A DNA stretch of 64,000 nucleotides from Rhizobium sp. Leaf453 (lineage in GTDB: Bacteria; Pseudomonadota; Alphaproteobacteria; Rhizobiales; Rhizobiaceae). The translations under genes were made by a program, and so were the position numbers. The notes beneath the pieces were generated by a model. It worked only from the letters and a program-made list of their open reading frames with translations, was not told the DNA's origin and searched no databases. The stretch is taken from assembly GCF_001425605.1 (NCBI RefSeq), contig NZ_LMRG01000004.1:81527-145526 (forward strand). Direction: 5' to 3'. Below, in pieces: positions 58,693-64,000 of the stretch (the stretch's first letter is position 1; each line of letters begins with the position of its first letter).

Positions 58693-59991
58693 CTAGTCCT
58701 CAAACGGGTCCGTCACAAGTATCGTGTCATCACGCTCCGGGCTGGTCGAAAGCAGGGCTACCGGTGCGCCGATCAGTTCTTCCACCTGGCGGACATATTT
58801 GATTGCCTGCGCCGGCAGATCGGCCCAGCTGCGGGCACCGACGGTCGATTCTTTCCAGCCTTCCAGCGTGATGTAGACAGGCTTGGCCTGAGCCTGCTGT
58901 GCTTGGCTGGCCGGCAGGTGATCGATCTCGACACCATCGAGCGTATAGCCGACGCAGATCTTCAGCTCATCGAGACCATCGAGAACATCGAGTTTTGTCA
59001 GGGCGATCCCGGTAATGCCGTTGGTGGCGACCGACTGGCGTACCAACGCTGCGTCAAACCAGCCGCAACGGCGCTTGCGGCCGGTGACCGTGCCGAATTC
59101 ATGACCCTTCTCGCCGAGGAACTGGCCGATTTCGTCGAACAGTTCGGTCGGGAACGGGCCTTCGCCGACGCGGGTCGTGTAAGCCTTGGTGATACCGAGG
59201 ATATAACCGAGTGCGCCCGGACCCATGCCGGAACCGGCGGCAGCCTGACCGGCGACCGTGTTCGACGAGGTGACGAAGGGATAGGTGCCGTGATCGATGT
59301 CCAGCAGTGTACCCTGCGCGCCTTCGAACAGGATGCGGGCGCCCTTGCGGCGCTGGCGATCGAGCAGCAGCCAGATGGTTTCCATGAAGGGCAGCACACG
59401 GGCGGCAACTGAGGACAGTTCCTCCATGATCGCCTCGTGGCTGACTTCGGCTTCGCCGAGGCCCCGGCGCAGCGCATTGTGATGTGTCAACAGGCGGTCG
59501 ACCTTGGCCGGCAGCGTATCGAGATCGGCGAGATCCATGACGCGGATAGCGCGGCGGCCGACCTTGTCTTCATAGGCCGGGCCGATGCCGCGGCGCGTCG
59601 TGCCGATTTTGGTGCCGCTGTTAGAGGCGGCGTCCTCGCGGATCCCGTCGAGCTCGCGGTGCAGCGACAGGATCAGCGTGGCGTTGTCGGCGATGCGCAG
59701 GTTTTCCGGCGTGATAGAAACACCCTGCTTGTCCAGTTTCTCGATTTCGGCGATCAGCGCATGCGGATCGATGACGACGCCATTTCCGATAACGGCGAGC
59801 TTGCCCGGACGCACAACACCCGACGGCAGAAGCGAAAGCTTGTAGCTGGTTCCGTCGATCACGAGGGTGTGGCCGGCATTGTGGCCACCCTGGAAGCGCA
59901 CGACGATATCGGCACGCTCGGAGAGCCAGTCGACAATCTTGCCCTTGCCTTCGTCACCCCATTGCGATCCGACCACCACGACATTCGTCAT
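58693..59991 (-). CDS. purA: Adenylosuccinate synthetase
   Basis: 432 residues from ATG 59991. [16 protein letters not shown] (P-loop-like GDEGKGK, with the Asp and Lys of the active site), [26 protein letters not shown] and [16 protein letters not shown] are hallmark motifs. It joins IMP and Asp using GTP to make adenylosuccinate, the first step from IMP to AMP. Standard length. The final [27 protein letters not shown] is as in the family. Confidence 0.97.
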   Translation of the reverse strand: MTNVVVVGSQWGDEGKGKIVDWLSERADIVVRFQGGHNAGHTLVIDGTSYKLSLLPSGVVRPGKLAVIGNGVVIDPHALIAEIEKLDKQGVSITPENLRIADNATLILSLHRELDGIREDAASNSGTKIGTTRRGIGPAYEDKVGRRAIRVMDLADLDTLPAKVDRLLTHHNALRRGLGEAEVSHEAIMEELSSVAARVLPFMETIWLLLDRQRRKGARILFEGAQGTLLDIDHGTYPFVTSSNTVAGQAAAGSGMGPGALGYILGITKAYTTRVGEGPFPTELFDEIGQFLGEKGHEFGTVTGRKRRCGWFDAALVRQSVATNGITGIALTKLDVLDGLDELKICVGYTLDGVEIDHLPASQAQQAQAKPVYITLEGWKESTVGARSWADLPAQAIKYVRQVEELIGAPVALLSTSPERDDTILVTDPFED

Positions 59992-60435
59992 TTCAGATTT
60001 CCTGTTTCCTTGGCGCCAGTCATGCGCTGTCTTCAAACCCGCGCATCTATACTGTTTTGTTTTTTGGAAAGCGACCCTGTTTAGGCCGGGTTTCGGGGTT
60101 TTTGCATGGGAAAGACGGCGTTCGGGCCGTATTCAGGTGGCATGTCACGGGTCCAGACACGCGACATGCCGGCCGGACACTCGCTTTAAACGTATGAGTT
60201 CATCAGAATATTCGAAGTGAGTCCACCTCTGCGCCGGAGGGATCAAAGCATCCATCACAAGATCATAGTCGAAAGTCTGATGGGCGAGCATATGCCACGG
60301 CATCATATAATACCCATTGCCATATCCGCTTCAGGTTGATTCAATAGTGTCTCGACAAGCGATGCCATAAATAGATGGATGGGACCGCGCAATCCGCCAT
60401 CGGCTCACTCGCCCTCGCCCAGGAATACAATCCCC
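59992..60435. other. Intergenic region between purA and the EamA gene
   Basis: About 440 bases of divergent spacer. Contains the purA promoter, not located with confidence, and one possible small minus-strand frame (60145-60306). AT content rises around 60060-60080 (TTTTGTTTTTTGGAAA) and near 60290-60380. Nothing else recognised. Confidence 0.4.
60145..60306 (-). CDS. Doubtful small frame, 53 aa
   Basis: ATG 60306 followed by 52 codons (MMPWHMLAHQTFDYDLVMDALIPP at the start) and TGA at 60147-60145. The sequence is balanced in composition but has only a weak AATGGG upstream of the start. It could be a small gene or chance. Confidence 0.25.
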   Translation of the reverse strand: MMPWHMLAHQTFDYDLVMDALIPPAQRWTHFEYSDELIRLKRVSGRHVACLDP

Positions 60436-61341
60436 GTGAACGTACAAGCCTATATCATTCTCTGCATCACCACGTTGATCTGGGGCGGAAATTCGGTCGC
60501 CGGAAAAATGGCCGTCGGCCATGTCAGCCCGATGATGCTGACCAGCATGCGCTGGGTCATTGCCTGCCTCGTGCTGCTGGTTTTCGCAGCTCCCCAAGTG
60601 CGCCGCGATTGGCCGGCGATCAGCAAAAACTGGCTGTTGCTGTTCGGCTATGGCGTCGTGGGGTTCACGGCCTTCAATGCCTTCCTCTACTCGGCCCTGC
60701 AATATACCAGCGCCATCAATGCGGTCATCGAACAGGCTGGCATTCCCATGGTCATCTTTGTGATGAATTACGTCCTGTTCAGGACGGCGTTTTCATGGGC
60801 GCAGATTGCCGGCTTCACTTTGACGCTGTTCGGGGTGGGGCTGACCGCCTCCCATGGCGATCTGAAGACCTTGCTGTCACTGGAACTCAATCAGGGTGAT
60901 GCGCTGATGATGTTCGCCGTGCTGGTTTATGCCGGCTATACCGTAGCGCTGCGCTTCAAGCCGGACATTCATTGGAAGAGCCTGATCGCCGTTTCCGCCT
61001 TAGGCGCCCTGGTCAGCAGCCTGCCGCTGGTCGGCTGGGAGATCGCCACGGATCGCTTCATCTGGCCGGACAGCGAAGGCTGGATCATTATCGCCTATGC
61101 CGGTCTCTTGCCCTCGCTGGTGTCGCAGATTCTCTATGTCCGCGGCGTCGAACTGATCGGACCCAACCGCGCCGGGCTGTTCATCAACACGATCCCTATC
61201 TTCGGAACGCTGCTGTCGATCTTCCTGATCGGCGAAACGCTGCAGACCTTCCACATCATCGCCATGGCGCTGGTGCTCGGAGGCATCGCCGTGGCCGAAC
61301 GCGGACGTCCTCGTCCAGCCGATAGCGTCCGGGAAGGCTAG
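60436..61341 (+). CDS. EamA/DMT-family transporter
   Basis: 301 residues from GTG 60436 (an ATG at 60379 in frame would add 19 unlikely residues). Ten membrane segments in two EamA halves: LCITTLIWGGNSVAGKMA near the start, FNAFLYSALQYTSAINAVIEQAGIPMVIFVMNYVLF in the first half, and GLLPSLVSQILYVRGVELIGPNRAGLFINTIPIFGTLLSIFLIGE in the second. It likely exports small metabolites such as amino acids or bases; the substrate is unknown. Confidence 0.9.
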   Translation: MNVQAYIILCITTLIWGGNSVAGKMAVGHVSPMMLTSMRWVIACLVLLVFAAPQVRRDWPAISKNWLLLFGYGVVGFTAFNAFLYSALQYTSAINAVIEQAGIPMVIFVMNYVLFRTAFSWAQIAGFTLTLFGVGLTASHGDLKTLLSLELNQGDALMMFAVLVYAGYTVALRFKPDIHWKSLIAVSALGALVSSLPLVGWEIATDRFIWPDSEGWIIIAYAGLLPSLVSQILYVRGVELIGPNRAGLFINTIPIFGTLLSIFLIGETLQTFHIIAMALVLGGIAVAERGRPRPADSVREG

Positions 61342-61886
61342 GCGCTGAGCCGTATGGCGTCGGCAAAGAGGTCCTTTTCCATATAGACGGCCTGCCCGCC
61401 ATAGGTCGCGAGCTTATGGGCAAGAGCTGCCTCCCGGTGTGCAGAAAAGCCCTGCCGCTGCCAAAATCCCTGCGAGCCATTGATCGAGATCAGCGCAGCG
61501 GTTTCGTAGCCCGCCTGTTTTGCCTGACGGGCTAGCAAAGCTGCAATCCCGGAGCCAGCACCGGAACCTCTTGTTTCCAGCAGCAAAGCGAGGTCATGCA
61601 AATACCAGATATCGGACGCGTCCGGGATTGACCCAAGCAGTGTATCGATCGGTGGCGGTGAACGGCGAATCCATGGATGACTGAGCACATATCCACAAAT
61701 CGTTTCATCCTGCTCTAGGACGAAGCAGCCCTCGGGACACAATTCCAGTCGCTCGAGAAGCACTTCGGGCGCTTCAGCATGATCCCTATGGACGGTGCAC
61801 TGGATTCTGTCGATCGCCTCTATGTCACCCCTACACGCGGGCCGCCAGTTCCACTCTCTCACAAACACGAACTTCACCTTTTGCAT
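61338..61886 (-). CDS. GNAT-family N-acetyltransferase
   Basis: 182 residues. GSGAGSGIAALLARQAKQAGYETAALISINGSQGFWQRQGFSA includes the acetyl-CoA loop G-x-G-x-G-S-G and the closing NGSQGFWQRQGF motif. The end overlaps the EamA gene by four bases in convergent direction. Substrate unknown. Confidence 0.85.
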   Translation of the reverse strand: MQKVKFVFVREWNWRPACRGDIEAIDRIQCTVHRDHAEAPEVLLERLELCPEGCFVLEQDETICGYVLSHPWIRRSPPPIDTLLGSIPDASDIWYLHDLALLLETRGSGAGSGIAALLARQAKQAGYETAALISINGSQGFWQRQGFSAHREAALAHKLATYGGQAVYMEKDLFADAIRLSA

Positions 61887-61893
61887 AACGAGA

Positions 61894-61920
61894 GACGCGC
61901 CGGAGGTGATCCGGCGCGTC
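61894..61920 (-). terminator. Terminator after serA
   Basis: GACGCGCCGG and CCGGCGCGTC are a perfect ten-base stem with loop ATCACCT on the minus strand. The tail TCTCGTTAT has few Ts, so strength is uncertain. It is 30 bases after the serA stop. Confidence 0.55.
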
Positions 61921-61949
61921 CCTGAACCCTTGAATTTGGCTTGCAGCTA

Positions 61950-63545
61950 TCAGTCGACGTTGAACACGAGCGGCTTGGCAGCCCGGATCGCCGTGTTAGC
62001 CCGCAGCCTGTCGAGAACCTCCTCGGAGACCGCACCATCCACATAGAGCAGCGCGATGGCATCAGCACCGGCGTTGTGGCGGCCGAGCTGGAAGTTGGCG
62101 ATGTTGACGCCGGCGTCGCCGAGCGTCGTGCCGATGAAGCCGATCATGCCGGGAACGTCGGTGTTGGTGATGTAAACCATGTGATTACCGACGTCGGCAT
62201 CCAGGTTGATATCCTTGATCTGGATGAAGCGCGGCTTACCGTCCGAGAAGACGGTGCCGGCGACCGAGCGGGTCTGGTTCTCGGTCGTCACCGTCAGCTT
62301 GATGTAGCCGTCGAACACACCCGACTTGTCACGCTTGACTTCAGACAGGATGATGCCCTTTTCCTTGATCATCACCGGAGCCGAGACCATGTTGACGTCC
62401 GCCACCTGTGCGCGGATCAGACCGGCAAGAACAGCGCTCGTCAGAGCCTTGGTGTTCATCGTCGCGGTCGCGCCATCATAAAGGATTTCGATTTCCTTGA
62501 TCGCGCTTTCGGTGACCTGGCCAACAAAGGCACCAAGAACGTCGGCGAGCTTGATGAACGGCTTCAGGATCGGCGCTTCTTCCGCCGTGATCGACGGCAT
62601 GTTGATGGCGTTGGAGACGGCACCTTTGACGAGGTAATCCGACATCTGCTCGGCGACCTGGAGAGCGACATTCTCCTGCGCTTCCGTCGTCGAAGCGCCG
62701 AGATGCGGCGTGCAGACAACGTTCGGCAGGCCGAACAGCGGGCTTTCCGTCGCGGGCTCGACCTCGAAGACGTCAAATCCGGCGCCGGCGACATGGCCGG
62801 ACTTGATGGCATCGGCCAGCGCATGCTCATCGACCAGACCGCCACGGGCGCAGTTGATGATACGGACACCCGGCTTGGTCTTGGCCAGAGCCTCACGGCT
62901 CAGGATACCGCGCGTCTTGTCGGTCATCGGCACGTGCAGGGTGATGAAATCGGCCTGGGCCAGCAGTTCATCGAGTTCGACCTTGACGACGCCCATTTCC
63001 TCGGCGCGTTCCTTCGACAGGAAGGGGTCATAGGCGATGACGTGCATCTTCAGGCCGATGGCGCGGGCACAGACGATGCCGCCGATATTGCCGGCACCGA
63101 TGACGCCGAGCGTCTTGCCGGTGATCTCGACACCCATGAACTTGGACTTTTCCCACTTGCCGGCCTGCGTCGAGGCATCGGCCTGCGGCAGCTGGCGGGC
63201 AACGGCGAAGATCAGCGCGATGGCATGCTCGGCCGTGGTGATCGAGTTGCCGAACGGCGTGTTCATAACGATGATACCGCGGCGCGAGGCAGCTGGGATA
63301 TCGACGTTGTCGACGCCGATACCGGCGCGACCGATCACCTTGAGGTTGGTTGCGGCAGCGATCAGCTTCTCGGTCGCCTTGGTGGCGGAGCGGATGGCCA
63401 GACCATCATAATTGCCGATGATTTCGGCGAGCTTGTCCTTGTCCTTGCCGAGCTTCGGCTGGAAATCGACTTCCACGCCGCGATCGCGGAAGATCTGGAC
63501 GGCGGTTTCGGAGAGTTCATCGGATACGAGTACGCGAGGTGCCAT
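61950..63545 (-). CDS. serA: D-3-phosphoglycerate dehydrogenase
   Basis: 531 residues, long form. NAD-binding GVIGAGNIGGIVCARA near 145-160; catalytic Arg in NCARGGLVDEHAL (about 240), Glu in FEVEP, His in TPHLGASTTEAQENVA (about 285). A 120-residue intervening domain (to about 450) and a C-terminal ACT domain (FIQIKDINLDADVGNHMVYITNTDVPGMIGFIGTTLGDAGVNIANFQLGR) follow. It oxidises 3-phosphoglycerate with NAD as the first step of serine synthesis; the ACT domain suggests serine feedback. Upstream of serA is serC. Confidence 0.96.
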   Translation of the reverse strand: MAPRVLVSDELSETAVQIFRDRGVEVDFQPKLGKDKDKLAEIIGNYDGLAIRSATKATEKLIAAATNLKVIGRAGIGVDNVDIPAASRRGIIVMNTPFGNSITTAEHAIALIFAVARQLPQADASTQAGKWEKSKFMGVEITGKTLGVIGAGNIGGIVCARAIGLKMHVIAYDPFLSKERAEEMGVVKVELDELLAQADFITLHVPMTDKTRGILSREALAKTKPGVRIINCARGGLVDEHALADAIKSGHVAGAGFDVFEVEPATESPLFGLPNVVCTPHLGASTTEAQENVALQVAEQMSDYLVKGAVSNAINMPSITAEEAPILKPFIKLADVLGAFVGQVTESAIKEIEILYDGATATMNTKALTSAVLAGLIRAQVADVNMVSAPVMIKEKGIILSEVKRDKSGVFDGYIKLTVTTENQTRSVAGTVFSDGKPRFIQIKDINLDADVGNHMVYITNTDVPGMIGFIGTTLGDAGVNIANFQLGRHNAGADAIALLYVDGAVSEEVLDRLRANTAIRAAKPLVFNVD

Positions 63546-63619
63546 GAGAGGCCTCCATTGGTTTCGTCAAAATTGAAAAGGATGAGAGGACCGCGCCTGT
63601 CAGCGCGGTCGAAAACCGA

Positions 63620-64000
63620 TCAGGCCGCAGCCTGCGAAAGCGTTGCCTTCTGCGTCGCGAACGCCCAGTCGAACCAGGGCATCAGAGCCTTGATGTCGGA
63701 CGTTTCGATCGTCGCGCCGGCCCAGATTCGGAAGCCAGACGGGGCATCGCGATAGGCGCCGATGTCGTGGGCGACACCCTGCTTTTCCAGCAGCGCGACC
63801 ATGCCCTTGGCGAAGGCATCCTGTCCGGCGGCGTCGAGGGCTGCAACCTGCGGATCGACGATCTTCAGGCAAACGGACGTGTTCGACTGCGTTGCCGGGT
63901 CGGCTGCCAGATTGGCGATCCAGTCGGTCTTGGCGACGAAATCCTGGATGGCCTGGGCATTGGCATCAGCCCGCGCGATCAGAGCCTTGAGGCCACCGAG
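63620..64000 (-). CDS. serC: Phosphoserine aminotransferase, C-terminal part (cut by the window)
   Basis: The last 127 codons of the gene; the 5' end is outside the window. The frame is open to base 64000 and reads GGLKALIARADANAQAIQDF at the left and AYRDAPSGFRIWAGATIETSD, ending in WFDWAFATQKATLSQAAA, the alphaproteobacterial SerC end. It converts phosphohydroxypyruvate to phosphoserine with PLP. Upstream of serA on the same strand, 74 bases apart, as expected of a serine operon. Confidence 0.9.
   Translation of the reverse strand, partial: LGGLKALIARADANAQAIQDFVAKTDWIANLAADPATQSNTSVCLKIVDPQVAALDAAGQDAFAKGMVALLEKQGVAHDIGAYRDAPSGFRIWAGATIETSDIKALMPWFDWAFATQKATLSQAAA

Noticed and set aside
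61941..63755. 604-residue plus-strand frame
   Set aside because: Antisense of serA with Asp/Arg-rich shadow composition; serA is certain.
1..64000. CRISPR arrays, rRNA genes, insertion sequences
   Set aside because: No direct-repeat arrays with spacers, no rRNA sequence and no transposase frame were seen.

Overview
The window looks like chromosomal DNA of an alphaproteobacterium of the Rhizobiales, most likely Rhizobiaceae. The right part carries the alphaproteobacterial cell-cycle regulators SciP, CtrA and ChpT, an alphaproteobacterial-type RpoH, DUF1134 and DUF2171 proteins, PurA and SerA/SerC. The left two thirds (about 1 to 43,150) is a lambda/HK97-type siphovirus prophage whose left end lies outside the window.

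Prophage, right to left. Its right end is a large serine recombinase whose last codons run antisense into the 3' half of a tRNA-Met(CAU) gene, so the tRNA is the probable attachment site. Upstream is a plus-strand operon (38.5-43.15 kb) that starts with an ORF6N-type antirepressor. It is preceded by two divergent ribbon-helix-helix repressor genes separated by three copies of a TGGCA-N3-TGCCA operator, the layout of the phage P22 immI (Mnt/Arc/Ant) locus. A second immunity region (36.1-37.7 kb) has a CI-like repressor, a divergent Cro-like gene and five copies of an operator close to ACTGAWAAATCATTC. Two of these sit exactly in the -35/-10 spacer of good promoters. Leftward from the Cro-like gene is a tightly overlapping early operon: small proteins, a DUF1376 replication protein, a T7-gp4-like primase-helicase, more small proteins and a NusG-like protein that may be the antiterminator. 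Then come an HNH nuclease, small and large terminase, portal, prohead protease, HK97-fold capsid, head-tail connectors, tail tube, tail chaperones with a probable -1 frameshift, a tape measure protein with a lysozyme-like domain, tail tip proteins, and three large proteins likely to act on or bind surface polysaccharide (SGNH esterase-like, LamG-like, NodB-like). A lysis cassette (amidase, membrane proteins) sits among these. Several small plus-strand genes are inserted against the main transcription direction and look like morons. One of them is interrupted by a TGA.

Host region (43.2-64 kb): mnmA, a LuxR-type regulator, sciP, a PqiA-like membrane protein, a small acetyltransferase, a FliJ-like gene, ctrA, a single-domain response regulator, chpT, a DUF1134 protein, a coiled-coil membrane protein, a SpoU-type RNA methyltransferase, an RluA/RluD pseudouridine synthase, a DUF2171 protein, rpoH, a large acidic membrane protein, purA, an EamA transporter, a GNAT acetyltransferase, serA and the 3' end of serC. 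sciP, ctrA and chpT act in one phosphorelay: ChpT passes phosphate towards CtrA and SciP restrains CtrA. The intergenic regions before sciP and ctrA carry CtrA-box-like and GANTC (CcrM) sites. No CRISPR array, rRNA operon or insertion sequence was seen.
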